A stretch of 64,000 nt of DNA, from NCBI GenBank assembly GCA_946122785.1, contig CAMGYJ010000009.1:24959633-25023632 (forward strand). The letters are read 5' to 3'. The DNA comes from Linum tenue (lineage: Eukaryota; Streptophyta; Magnoliopsida; Malpighiales; Linaceae). The notes under the pieces were generated by a model that had not been told where the DNA came from, ran no database searches, and was given only the letters and a program-made list of their open reading frames with translations. A program made the position numbers and the translations under genes. Below, piece by piece: positions 35,088 to 46,330 of this stretch. Every line of letters begins with the position of its first letter. Position 1 is the stretch's first letter.

Positions 35088-35710
35088 GACGACGCCAGAT
35101 CGACTCGAAACAGCAAAGACATAGCATTAATCCTGCAGCAGAAACGGGCCCGACCGGGGAAGCAGCCTATTCTTAACGTTCTAAAGCCACAAATCGGCAG
35201 CACTTCTATCGGCTTTGTTGCCCGCACAAATCCAATCCGAGACACACCTAGCAATCAAGAAAGACACCATGCGAGGCCAAGCGGACAAGTCTTTGAAGAT
35301 TCTTCTGTTGCGCTCCAGCCAGATACGCCAGCAGAAAGCATGCAAAAAGACTCTGGTGCACCATTTGGAAGCGCTTTGAGACGAGTCACGAGGCCAAAGC
35401 TTAATCACCGACGAAATGTCCTAGGTGGGGATGTTAATGCTGACAAAGGCCTTCATCATAATCCAGACCTCGCGGCTGAAAGGGCAAGAAAGGAAGAGGT
35501 GGTCTATGGTTTCTTCTTAGCAGCCGCACAAAACATAGCGATTCGGGAAAGACCATCCTTTTTTCTTCAGCACATCTTGGGTGAGGATTTTGCGGTAGTA
35601 GACATTCCAAATGAAGGAGCAAACTTTAGGCGGAATGACTGGACACCAAACGGTCTTGAAAGGGAAGTCCTGGTCCGCAAGGTTGCTGTCCTTGATCAGC
35701 TCCGTATAAT
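35088..35710 (-). pseudogene. LINE zf-RVT region, relic
   Basis: On - the frames give WCPVIPPKVCSFIWNVYY, then ILTQDVLKKK, then ETIDHLF, the pattern of the zinc-binding zf-RVT domain that follows RT in plant LINEs. Several stops interrupt it. It continues the LINE across the MITE at 35711-36465. Confidence 0.75.
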
Positions 35711-36465
35711 TAGGGATGGCAATGGGGCGGGTTTGGGGCGGGTTTGTCTAAACCATCCCCATCCCCATCTTCAAATACCCAAACCCATACCCGCCCCCTA
35801 CCCATGCGGGGGAATGTTTTGCAAACCCATCCCCATACCCGTGGGTTTCGGGTACCCATGGGTAATACCGTACCCATACATCCAACATTATTATACCTAA
35901 AACTTACAAGAAAAGTTTTAATTATAACTCTAAACGAACCTATTATACCATGAAGTCAACAAAACACGGTCATTTTCTTAATACAGTTCAAAGTATATGA
36001 TCCTAAAACATCAATTAATACATAATATAGAGTATAATATTTTTCAAATTATTATCTTCTAACTCTTATACATCTACTAAGTAATAATTAACTAACATAA
36101 TCTTGTAGACAAGGGGAAAAGTGAAAGAGTGAAAGGAGAATTGAGGGAAATGAATTAGATTTTGATTAAAATGGTCACTCAATTGCATTTCTACTATTTA
36201 TTTCCTTGAGTTATCCTCATCACCATTGTTAGATTACAATTTAATCCACATATTTTTTTATATGTGAAGAAATTCTCTTGATGGGGCGGGTATGGGTATG
36301 GGTATGGGGCGGGGGAGGTCAAAACCATACCCGCCCCATACCCATCAAACTTTTTGCGGGTTTTACCCATACCCGCCACATACCCGGTCAAAGCGGGGAT
36401 TCCCCGCGTTGACTGGGTCGGGGACGGTCGGATACCCGCGGCCATGGGTTTTATTGCCATCCCTA
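35711..36465. mobile_element. hAT-type MITE (755 bp), GGATGGCAAT family
   Basis: Ends TAGGGATGGCAAT and ATTGCCATCCCTA, with a perfect 8-bp duplication CGTATAAT (35703-35710, 36466-36473). The arms are GGGCGGGTTT/GGGTATGGG simple repeats and the middle is AT-rich and unlike the 34528 copy. Confidence 0.95.
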
Positions 36466-38029
36466 CGTATAATAAGAGTGGGAGCTGAACCTACCATTCT
36501 GCGTAAGCTCCCAAACAATTCTAGAGGGACCTGCAGCAAGGCTCGAGAATGATAAGTTATTAAGTAAGGTCAACAGACTAACTCTCTCAACCTCAGCACC
36601 TCCCCTAAGAGAATGAGAAATAGGAATGGACCAAGAAAAACTTCCCTCACTCAAGCTCCACAGGTCAGCAATGCGACAATTTGGTGAAGCGGCAACGGCG
36701 GCAACTCGGGGGAAATCCAGGGCCAAGGGCTGGGCACGCTCATTGAGCCAAACATCAAACCAGAAAGTCGTGTCATGACCAGATCCCGGATCAATGTGAT
36801 TGAACTTCCAGAACTCAGAACCGAGCTTCAAGATGATAGCCCAAGGGCTGCAACCGATGCGACCCCTAAGAGTACTAGTGGACCATTGGGAATGAGGATT
36901 CGGAAACTTTTGGGCAATCATCTATCTCCACCACACATTTCTCTCCACCGCATACCTCCACCACGATTTAATAACCAGAGCCGGGTTTCTAAGTCTCAGG
37001 TCTGTGATGCCCAAACCACCTAACTGCTTGGGTAATTTGCACTTGTCCCAGGTCACGAGATGAAACTTCTTATCTTCCCCCACACCGGACCAAATAAACG
37101 ACCTAAGGAGGCGCTCGAGATTGTTGATGACAGACGCAGGGGATTTGAACAAGCTGAACATGTAGTTAGACTGGGCTGCGAGCACCGAGTTACAGAGCAC
37201 GACCCTTCCCGCCATGGACAGGTGCTTCCCTTTCCACCCCGCCAAACGACCCTGCACATTATCAATTATTTTATTCCAAACAGTAAAAGAAGCCGGGGCC
37301 GCTCCAAGAGGCAGGCCAAGATAATCTGTGTGAAGGAGCTTCAATTCACAGCCCAGAATCTCCGCAAGGCGGTCGATGTTGTCAACATCTCCGACTGGGA
37401 AAAGGAAGCTCTTCCTAAAATTCACCTTCAAACCAGTTACACATTGAAACCAAATAAGGGCACCGGCAAGATGAGTCACAGCATCTTTCATCGCATTACA
37501 GAAGACGATAGCATTGTCGGCATACAGAAGATGATTCACGCCATCAGTTCTGATCACGTCATCCAAGTAAAACCCCTCAATGAGACCAGAGTCGTGAGAG
37601 ACTTGAAATATGAAAGAAAAGATGTCCATAACCAGGCTGAAGAGAAAAAGGAGAGAGAGAGTCTCCCTGCTTCATGAATTTGCCTGTTACGAAGTCCCAA
37701 GAACTGATGACGAGAGATGATCCGATCCATAAAAGGCTGAGACGATGGAACAAAACTTTGGAGATGATTGTATTCAAGCTCCCAACCAAACTAATGGAGC
37801 GATAATCACACACATCCTCCACCGCCGTCTTTTTTGGGATGAGACAGATGAAGGAATGAGCCACAGAATCAGGGACAAAACCCGTAATAAAGAATTCGTC
37901 CAGCGCCTTACAAATGTCGTATTTCACCACATGCCAAGCTTTCTGGAAGAAACGCAACGTGAAACCATCCGGCCCCGGGGCTTTATCCCCCCCACACAAG
38001 CGCACAGCTCTCCAAATCTCATCCTCCAT
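36463..38029 (-). pseudogene. LINE reverse transcriptase, relic
   Basis: Begins MEDEIWRAVR with KAPGPDGFTLRFFQKAW, then FICLIPKK and DYRSISLVG. A deletion of several hundred bases near 37690 joins FVTGKFMKQ to GDSLSPF, removing RT fingers and palm, including the first catalytic Asp. The frame shifts near 37635. The active site reads LLYADNAIVF, with Asn in place of the second Asp. Then come LGLPLG, LSMAGRVVLCNSVL and GGLGI. A stop lies at 36922-36924 in frame with the following segment. The enzyme is dead by three separate lesions. Confidence 0.88.
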
Positions 38030-38859
38030 AATGGGCGGGTGAGGAGGAGGTTGTCCTCGTCGGTGAGGATATTCCGTTTGAAGTCAGCAGGGAAGGGCCT
38101 GGTGGGCACCTCTTCAGAGAATCTATCCTGAAAATGATTCACGAAAATAAGCTTGATGCCCTCTTTATCCGTAATTATCTCCTTGCCCACTTTCAGAGAC
38201 TGAATTGTATTTTTCCGGCGATTATTGTTGGCAGCATGATGGAAGTAACCCGAGTTCTTGTCCCCAAACTTAAGCCACAACTCGCGGAACTTCTTACGCC
38301 AAGAGATTTCCTCCATAAGAAGGATTTTATCCAAATCACATCTCCACAGACTCCTGGCAATAACCTGAGCTTCTGATAACGGCCCAGACTCTTCAAAGAT
38401 ATCAATCTCATTGATCTTGTTAATGAGCGACTCAATCTTAAGCTGGATTTTGCCAAACACTTCAGTATTCCAATTCTTGATGAGGAGCTTGCTTTGCTTA
38501 AGACGACGACTAGCGCGGAAGCGGAGCCCCGAGCCAGAAACCGGAATATTCCACCACCCAACGAGCTGCGTCAAAAAAGAATCCTCAAGAAGGCACATAT
38601 TCTCAAACCGCCAAGGTCTTCGGACACTGTCTGACGATCCCCAATGAACACGGATGGGGTTATGATCGGATTCGAGATGCTCAAAGGCCAGGAGGGGACC
38701 CGGAGAGAAGGAATCCTCTAAACTAGAGTTCACCAGTGCTCTATCGATACGAGAAAGACAAGGAGTGAGGCCACCACTGCTTCGGGTAAAGCCGGCCCCT
38801 TGAAGGGGAAGATTAGTAAGACCATTGCGATTAATTACTGAGTTGAATTCATCCATCAT
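37924..38859 (-). pseudogene. LINE endonuclease C-half and linker, relic
   Basis: Starts MMDEFNSVINRNGL and includes SRIDRALVN and ESDHNPIRVHW, the last Ser-Asp-His block of the APE-type endonuclease. The long linker to RT has FWLKFGDKNSGYFHHAA-like sequence (ELWLKFGDKNSGYF). The frame is offset by one base from both the upstream endonuclease piece (near 38878) and the downstream RT piece (near 38034). Confidence 0.85.
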
Positions 38860-38863
38860 CCCT

Positions 38864-39379
38864 CTACACCTGGGAGCACCCCCTGTAATCCTCCTCCGAC
38901 CTCACCAAATTAAAGTCACCCATCAAGCACATGGTTTCATTGTATCTGCGACAAATGAAGTCGATCTCGGATAAGAAGGTCAGCTTAGCGGTCCTGTCGT
39001 GAGGGCCATAGACAAAGACAATGGCAAGGATCTTCTGAGATCGGACAACCTTGAGGCGGACGGCCAACGAGAAACTGCCTTCCCAGTAATCCAACAAACT
39101 AAACTCAGATGGTTCCCAGAAAGCAACAATACCTCCCCTCGAATCAAGAGCATTCTTTGCAACCCATTCCACCGTTCTACTGCCACTGACCGACGTAATA
39201 AGGAAATGGGAGCAATCATTCCACTTGGTTTCGATCAAGCCCACCACAGCAGCTCGACACCTACGAATAATAGGTTTGACTCTAGCTCTTTTGTCAGAGT
39301 CGCCCAATCCTCTGACATTCCACGCAAGGATAGAGCACCTCTCACCACTTTGTTTCTCACCAGAAAAAGATTCCCCCAT
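38864..39379 (-). pseudogene. LINE APE-type endonuclease N-half, relic
   Basis: ATG at 39379. CSILAWNVRGLG and VVGLIETK supply the Asn and Glu of the endonuclease active site; VFVYGPHD and CLMGDFNLV follow. The frame ends at 38864 and resumes one base out of step. Confidence 0.9.
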
Positions 39380-39423
39380 TGGACCGGTTTAATATAAGTG
39401 GATACCCATTTGATGGGCTTTCC

Positions 39424-41235
39424 TTTTTTTTTTTTTTTTTGCCAATCGATCACTCTTAAAAATAGGAAAGTCCACGATCCCAGATTACAATGAACCTATC
39501 GACTATTGAACCACAAAACGTAGTCAAACCCCCTATGAAAGCGAGGTGACAACAACAGAGCATGACGAGCTACGGAATGCGCCACTCTGTTTCTAGTACG
39601 ACCTACAAAATGAACTTGAATTCCAGGAGATTCTTCCAAAATAGAACAAATTTCTTGAAGGATTGATCCCGTCCTTGCATCCGACACATCACGATTACGA
39701 CACTTATCAATCAATACTTTTGCATCACCGCCAATATTGATGGATTGAAACTGTCGCCGAAGACAATCACGCAGACAATCCCGGAGAGCCAAGGCTTCAA
39801 CTATGAAAGGATCCCAAATCCCAGGATAATGATTGACCGAAGTTGCAAGGAGACCTCCTGAATCATCCAACAAAACAGCAGCCGCAACACCACCCGATCC
39901 AACATTAATCGCAGCATCAAACTTTGCCGAACAAAGAATTGGAGAACCTGCAGGAAAATGAAAGCTATTGGGAAGTGAAGGCTGAGGCCTAGGTTGAAGC
40001 AGAGCCTTGTCCGATTTATCAACTTGATGACGCCATTGAGAGGCTAAAATGGGAAGCTGCAACTGTTTCAGTTCAAAATGCACCAAACAGCGATTCTTCC
40101 AGAGACGCCATAGAAGACAGACAACCTGCAGGACAAGATAATCTGACCCTATATCATCAATGGAAAATAAAGAATACCTGATAAACCCATAAAAAGATCT
40201 AGTCTCCCATTGGCGAAGACGATGCTCCAAACCAACCAAACGCCAAAACTTCCTAGCAAACGAACAGGTGAAAAAAAGATGCTCGATTGTCTCTTCTTTC
40301 CGTTCACAAACAGGGCAGATAGGGAGCAGATCCACACCCCGAATAAACAAAGCTTCCCTTGTTGGCAAAATACGAAGAAGACATTGCCACAGAAAGAAAT
40401 GTAACTTTGGAGGAAGAACCCTGCTCCAAACCCACATCCAAATTGATTGATCCAAAAGGGACGCACCAAGCTTTCGCACAGGAGAATCGAGTAACGAAAA
40501 AGCAAGATGATAAGCGGACTTCACAGAGAAATCCCCAGAAGTCTCGTAATGCCAAATAACTCGATCCGGGACTGAGCGAAAAGATAAAGGAATGGATTGA
40601 ATATCAACAATAGATTCAGGCGAGAAAAAATGTTCCAAAGCTCGATGGTTCCACAATTTAGTGCCAGGATCAATGAGAGCAGAAACATAAATAGGAGGAG
40701 GGATACTTCCTGCTTTCGGCTTGGGGACAGTTGGTGGAGAATAAGGTATCCAAGGATCGCTGAAAGCTCTGATAGTATCCCCTGCTCCAACTTGCCACCT
40801 TAAACCCTGAAGAAGAAGATCTCTGCCGAAAAGAATGCTACGCCATCCCCAGGAAGCAGACCCCCTGGCCGAAATAGAGAGAAAATCTGAACCAAAAGAA
40901 TACCGAGCACGATAAATTCGAGCAAGAAGAGAATTGGGTTCTTGGAGAATTCGCCAAGCCACTTTAGCCAGAAGTGCTTGATTAAAACATCCAAACTCTC
41001 GAAAACCAAGCCCCCCTTCAAACTTACTAGCACATAATCCTCTCCAAGCAAGCCAATGAATACGACGATGATTCTGAGAAGCCCCCCACCAAAACCTTGC
41101 CATATGGGCATTTAATCTACGAATAAGTTCAGAAGGGAGGCGAAAACAAGACATTACATAAATCGGAAGGGCCGAGGCTATTGTTTTCAGAAGTACTTCC
41201 TTCCCAGCTGCGGATAAAGCCCGCTGTTATCATAA
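39424..41235 (-). mobile_element. 5'-truncated LINE with 16-bp target duplication
   Basis: A poly-A tail (T's at 39424-39440) lies on one side. On the other, the element starts abruptly inside the RT thumb (GKEVLLKTIASALPIYVMSC). Flanking copies of ATTTGATGGGCTTTCC are at 39408-39423 and 41236-41251. A variable-length duplication, a poly-A tail and 5' truncation are the marks of target-primed reverse transcription. It inserted at the 5' edge of the older LINE and about 340 bases upstream of the ATG of the CIA30 gene. Confidence 0.93.
39496..41154 (-). CDS. LINE RT C-terminus, zf-RVT and RNase H (truncated but open, 552 aa)
   Basis: An uninterrupted frame that is in frame with the RT thumb residues before it. 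Order: RT C-terminal part (FWWGASQNHRRIHWLAW, GGLGFREFGCFNQALLAK), zf-RVT (SGDFSVKSAYHLAF, PPKLHFFLWQCLLRILPT, CPVCERKEETIEHLFF) and RNase H (DAAINVGSGGVAAAV, IVEALALRDCL, DAKVLIDKC, RNRVAHSVARHAL). The RNase H first Asp is in KFDAAINV. There is no start context of its own, since the element lost its 5' part on insertion. The open frame implies a fairly recent insertion. Confidence 0.88.
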   Translation of the reverse strand: MSCFRLPSELIRRLNAHMARFWWGASQNHRRIHWLAWRGLCASKFEGGLGFREFGCFNQALLAKVAWRILQEPNSLLARIYRARYSFGSDFLSISARGSASWGWRSILFGRDLLLQGLRWQVGAGDTIRAFSDPWIPYSPPTVPKPKAGSIPPPIYVSALIDPGTKLWNHRALEHFFSPESIVDIQSIPLSFRSVPDRVIWHYETSGDFSVKSAYHLAFSLLDSPVRKLGASLLDQSIWMWVWSRVLPPKLHFFLWQCLLRILPTREALFIRGVDLLPICPVCERKEETIEHLFFTCSFARKFWRLVGLEHRLRQWETRSFYGFIRYSLFSIDDIGSDYLVLQVVCLLWRLWKNRCLVHFELKQLQLPILASQWRHQVDKSDKALLQPRPQPSLPNSFHFPAGSPILCSAKFDAAINVGSGGVAAAVLLDDSGGLLATSVNHYPGIWDPFIVEALALRDCLRDCLRRQFQSINIGGDAKVLIDKCRNRDVSDARTGSILQEICSILEESPGIQVHFVGRTRNRVAHSVARHALLLSPRFHRGFDYVLWFNSR

Positions 41236-41575
41236 ATTTGATGGGCTTTCCTTGTTTAGGCTAGTTATCATAAATTTGAGAACACAGAGGCTTTGAGCCC
41301 GTCGAAAGAATCTAAGTCAAATAAGCCCATTTCTTTCGTCAAATGAAAGACTGCCCAGATCAGCCCAACAAGAAAACGAGCGAAAATATTCTAGGCGCGC
41401 ATTCAACGGTACGGACCGAGCAGGGAAGATGCATGACACGTGTATGGTGAACACGAAGCCGCGCTGACGGTTCAAATATCAACCACTTCACAGTTTCATC
41501 AACGAAGCTCTCTCTCTAGTGTAAGCATATTTCTCTCATCACAACCTTCTTCGTTACCTGCGGCGGCGCCGGAAA
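41236..41575 (+). promoter_or_regulatory. Promoter and leader region of the CIA30 gene, with G-box
   Basis: CACGTG at 41437-41442, in the context GACACGTGTA, is a G-box/ABRE-type site common upstream of light-regulated plastid-protein genes. No clear TATA box is seen, which is also common for such genes. The LINE ends at the left border, so anything further upstream is retrotransposon. Confidence 0.5.
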
Positions 41576-44500
41576 ATGGATTGCTGTTGCTCGCCGATAC
41601 ACGTTTCTCCTATCGCCAACCGTACGGTAAGTTTTTCCTGCTTTGCGAATATTGTTCGTCGTATTCTGCCACATGAAGCTCTGATGTTTTCCTTTTCCAC
41701 TGAATTTTGGAACAGCAGGGTTTTAGATCAGCTCTTCCGAGCGATTCGTGCAAAATCCCTCCGCTTCCTAAACCGTTTCTTCAAATCGATCACAGACTGC
41801 TCCATAGGCGGAATTCGGCTCGTTTGACTGCGGCTACTGTTCGGAGAGGGATTGTGTTGGCGGAAGCTAAAAATCAGGGTTGGGATTTGGGGAGATTCGT
41901 GAAAACATTTTACTTCTTCAATTCCCCTCCGTCCCCAGCTAAGGTGAGCAAGTATTGAGTTAACTGTGTTAATAGGGCTTTGATCGATGGGGAATTGTCC
42001 TGGAGATTGTATGAATAATTGTTTTCAATCTTGTGGTTTTGAATAGTTCATTCAGTCTTTGATCGAGAGGATTTCCAGTCCATCGCCTTCTGAGGAAAAT
42101 AAGACAATGAAGACCTCTGGGGTGGTCCTCGTGGTTGGTGCTACTGGTGGTGTCGGTAAAAGAGTGGTTGATATCTTGAAAAAGAAAGGAATCCCCGTTC
42201 GAGCTTTGGTATTCTTCACTCTCTTAATCAAGCCAAGTAGAAATTCCTCCCTTGGGTTTCAAACTGAAGATTCAATTTTTTTGTGTAATCATGCGCTTTT
42301 CAGGTCAGGAATGAAGAGAAGGCAAGGAGATTGTTAGGCCCTGATGTGGACCTGGTAAGCCCTCAACACTAGTCTCTTCTTGCACGACCTTGTTAACCGA
42401 AAAGCGAATTCCACTCGGGGGTCTTTTGTCGATGATTTGGCGTGTTAGGTAATGTTATTTCTCTGAGATTGTCAGATTGTTGGGGACATCACTAAGGAGA
42501 ACACTTTGAACCCTGAGTACTTTAAGGGGGTCAGTAAAGTCATCAATGCTGCGTCTGTAATTGTCGGTCCGAAGGAGGGTGATACTCCTGACAGGGCCAA
42601 GTACAGTCAAGTATGCATTGTCAACCTTATTTACTTCAGTTGATTTTTTCCTTAGTTGGCTCTTCTTTCTCTGATTGTTATTTGTTGAATTGCAGGGAAT
42701 TAAGTTCTTCGAGCCAGAGGTGTGCACAACCATGACATGTCTTTTCTTCGGACTGATTGACCTTCGATTACTTTAACAGAAGCCATCAGAGATGCTGTGC
42801 AAGTAACTAAATGTTGACATCATCAATTTATATCTGCAGATTAAAGGTGATTCACCGGAAATGGTGGAGTATCTTGGGATGCAGAATTTGATTAACGCAG
42901 TAAAGGGTACAGTCGCGCTCCGTGGTGGAAAACTACTGTTTGGATGCGAAGGTCTGCTGCCTTCTTGACCGCTCCATATATGCATTTTTGTAGGATGTAA
43001 GTCATAGCTTTAAGTTAGCAGGGAAAGTTAATTGATCATCGTTCTTCTTTTCCTTCTGCCCCTATATCTTATACCATGTCAGAAACCTGTTGGTTTTTAC
43101 GCATGCCTTGGGACTCTAGAACTTCATCATTTTCATTTAGGTCCCAAATATAATGTGTTTCTCTTATGTGCCAGATATTTCAATTTGATGATGTTAATGC
43201 ACGCTGCAATTTGATCTCTTTACTTGGCACATGTAGAACTTGATTGGGTTCTGATACAGACTACATTCCTTGAATCCCTTTCCACAGGTAGTGAGTTCAA
43301 AGATCTCCCTTGGGGCTCTTTAGACGATGTAGTTATGGGAGGAGTAAGCCAGAGTACTTTTCAAATTGACACTACCGGTGGGGAAGATGGCGGGGCAACT
43401 GGGGTTTTTAAAGGCAGGTTCTCCTAAAATGCAATTGATTCAGCGGTTTTCCTAGTAGATTACTGTTTCTTACATGACTCTTGTTACATTTCTGGCTTGA
43501 TCAGGTGTTGTATCTACTGCCAACAATGGTGGCTTCACCAGTGTGAGAACAAAGGTAAATCTGTTAGTGGTCCGACTCCAAGTACTTGCTCCATTCCACA
43601 TTTTTTTCTTTTATTTTTCAGGCCTTGTTTCTCATTGCTGTCCATGGCTTCCTTTGATTTCTTGATATGAATCACCATCCATGTATTAATGAGATACCAG
43701 ATATACTAACTGGTTTTGCCACTGTTCAAAATTTATACTAATGATAGTCACACGCGGGCTGCAATAAGCCTGCCAAGTGGTATTCAGTGAAATCTAAGGC
43801 GCTCTAAATGAATAGATCTTAAATTTCTCTGATTCTCATGTCCTACCTTTTCCTGAGTGACGCTTCTGCCATTATAGGATTCTTATTTTGAAGTTGAGGA
43901 TATAAAAAAAAATTCATAAAAAGCAGCAGGAAATGGATCAGCAGCAGTCCATAAACCTGCTCCTTGCACTTCTTGTGGGGGCGAATAGACAATGGATCCT
44001 ATAGTTATTTATATTCTCTGTCATGATTCAAATTGAATTATCACAATGATTGGTATATAGTTAATTAAAACTTATAAGTTGTTCAGTAGAGAACCAAGTG
44101 ACAGAATGTAACATATTGAGTTCTTGGCAGAATTTTCCAATACCTGAGGATCTATCTGCATATGACGGTTTTGAATTGCGCCTCAAGGGTGATGGTCGTC
44201 GATACAAGCTCATTGTTCGTACTAGCAGTGACTGGGACACCATTGGTTATACTACTGGCTTTGACACAGTAGAAGGTCAATGGCAATCTGTAAGTGATAT
44301 ATAATAGTCCCCTCATTGTTATATGGTCATAGTAAGTGGCACCAAATCACGTGGAAATTAACTTTTTGTGTGTGTGTGTGCAGATACGCCTTCCATTTTC
44401 TTCTTTGAAGCCTATCTTTCGAGCTCGGACTGTACCAGATGCACCTCCATTTGATCCGAGCAATATTATCTCACTTCAGGCATGCTTTCTTCGCGAAGCA

Positions 44501-45933
44501 CTACTTGTGTCTTACTTTGCTAGATACTGTCTACTGTTTAAAGATTTTAAAAAAATTATTTCAGCTCATGTTCAGCAAGTTTGAGTATGATGGAAAACTG
44601 AATCCAACTTTCAAGGAGGGTGCATTTCAGCTTCCAGTATCAACCGTAAAAGCATTCATCAAAGAGCCTGTTACTCCCAGGTTTAAATATGGTTTCTCCA
44701 TACTGCTTGCTCCTTTAAAACTTGCCAATTGAGTAAACTTGTGGATGACATGGATTCTTTTGTGATTCATGGAACATCTTAGGTTTGTTCACATCGGCTC
44801 TGCTGGAGTTACTAGACCTGAGAGGCCTGGTCTTGATCTCAGTAAACAACCTCCTGCTGTTCGCTTGAACAAGGAATTGGGTTTTATCCTCACCTTCAAG
44901 TTGAAGGTTTGCTACTGTTCATATGCCAACTAAATCAAGGAGAAGGACGTTTACATGTTTCTGTAGTCATAAAACTAGCATACTAGAGAGGCTGAACAAG
45001 TAACATTTTAGTAAAATGAAAAAGAGGAGTGATTTTTCCTCAAGAACAGAACACTTGAACCTGCTAGACCCTATCTTTTCTTCTTATTATTATTTAGGAA
45101 ATGTAAAAGGGGAGTGATTTAACCTCAAGAACACCACAGTTGAACCCTGCTAGACCCAATCTTTTCTTCTTCTTCTTCTTATTATTATTATTTATAACCA
45201 GGCCCAAATTTTTTGGAAGAAAGCTAAGTAGTCATTAGTATGTGGAAGAAAATAGTTAGCATGGAAGAAGAAGAAGAAGAAGATACTGCCATTCTTAGTT
45301 TTCTGATTTCTTTTTCTGTTCATATTCTTTGCAGGGGGAAGATGTTATACGTGAGAGTGGCGTGCCATACGCAATCGTAAGACCCTGTGCTTTAACTGAG
45401 GAGCCGGCTGGAGCAGATCTAATTTTTGAGCAGGGGGACAACATAACAGTACGTTGCTTCTCGTCGTTTCTCTTGTTTTGGTGTTTGTTATTGCCAACTA
45501 TTCCCAGTTGTTGCAAAACCTGAGCAATCTTGCTCTAGTGGGTGTACAAGTTGCCTTTTTTTTTTTAACTGAATAGACATCGTTTCTGCAGGGGAAAGTG
45601 TCAAGAGAAGAGGTAGCTCGGATATGCATTGCTGCTTTGGACAGCCCATATGCTTGCGACAAAACATTTGAGGTCCCCCTTCTCTTTGATCTCCATCAGT
45701 TGTGCTTATGTTATGCTCATTCAGTACATTGTAGGCCTACTGACTGTAAGTTTAACCAAGAACATCTCTGTTTGTTGTTTGATCAGGTGAAAAGTGTGAT
45801 CCCATTTAGCGAGCCGTTTACAGTGGACCCGGAAAACCCACCGCCGGAGAACGATTACGACGTGTATTTCAAAAGCTTGAAGGACGGCGTCACCGGGAAA
45901 GAATTGTTAGACCGAAGTCCAGTCCCCGTGTAA
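41576..45933 (+). CDS. Plastid-targeted NAD(P)-binding Rossmann/CIA30-domain protein (At4g18810-like), 16 exons, 591 aa
   Basis: Exons: 41576-41626, 41716-41943, 42047-42208, 42304-42354, 42476-42610, 42696-42719, 42840-42951, 43288-43413, 43505-43554, 44131-44289, 44384-44479, 44565-44680, 44783-44906, 45335-45448, 45592-45672, 45787-45933. They join in frame to 591 aa, close to the Arabidopsis length as I remember it. Residues 1 to about 100 are Ser/Arg-rich with no acid run, a likely transit peptide. An SDR-type Rossmann domain follows, with glycine motif VVGATGGVGKR. It is split by a CIA30 domain (FKDLPWGSLDDVVMGGVS ... DGRRYKLIVRTSSDWDTIGY ... MFSKFEYDG), then returns to SDR sequence (GVPYAIVRPCALTEEP). 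CIA30 proteins assist complex I assembly, and the related HCF173 acts in psbA translation. The exact role here is unknown. The introns after 43413 and 44479 begin with GC. Exon 2 could begin three bases later. Confidence 0.93.
45012..45195. repeat. Tandem duplication of about 92 bp in intron 13 of the CIA30 gene
   Basis: 45012-45100 and 45104-45195 share GGAGTGATTT, CCTCAAGAACA, GAACCxTGCTAGACCC and TCTTTTCTTCTTATTATTATT. Copy two has a longer CTT run. It lies wholly inside the intron and far from both splice sites. Confidence 0.8.
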
Positions 45934-46330
45934 TCGATCGGTAGCAATGCGACTCAACGCCGTCGATAAGTATTAGTCCCGACAACATTGTAGCCGCCTC
46001 CCGTGTAGATATTGACTCTCTCAATCCAACGTCGTCAGCAAGTGCTTGTTCCTGTCTGTGAGCACGCTAGCCGAGTTGTGTTTTTGGGGAATGTATATTT
46101 TACCAGTCTTTTTGGAATCTCTTCTCCTCCTACATCTGTCATTCCTACAGGCAGATTCAGATCTGTGAGGTACGGGGAAACCATGGCGTAGGCTTACTGT
46201 CTGTCTGCCGACTGCTACGTCACCCCTATAGTTAGTTACTGCTACGACTCAGAACGTCAGTTGTGAACGTTATTTGATTGGACGGGGGCTATAACATTTG
46301 TCAGCTCTCTGTGGAGGTGGTGGAACCGTG
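45934..46330. other. 3' UTR and downstream region of the CIA30 gene
   Basis: No open frame. It probably holds the 3' UTR; no canonical AATAAA is obvious close to the stop. Confidence 0.45.

Larger units (their letters stand above)
34319..39407 (-). mobile_element. Decayed L1-type LINE with two nested MITEs
   Basis: The - strand order is endonuclease (38864-39379), linker and RT (36922-38859), RT thumb and post-RT region (36463-36921), then zf-RVT (35088-35710), ending in a poly-A tail seen as T's at 34319-34331. Two MITEs (34528-35087, 35711-36465) sit within it. Stops, frameshifts and an internal deletion in RT show that it is long dead. No target duplication could be identified, because another LINE sits at its 5' end. 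Confidence 0.88.

Noticed and set aside
43406..43427. Normal GT donor at 43418 for intron 8 of the CIA30 gene
   Set aside because: Using it shifts the frame and destroys the conserved continuation into exon 9, so the GC donor at 43414 is preferred.
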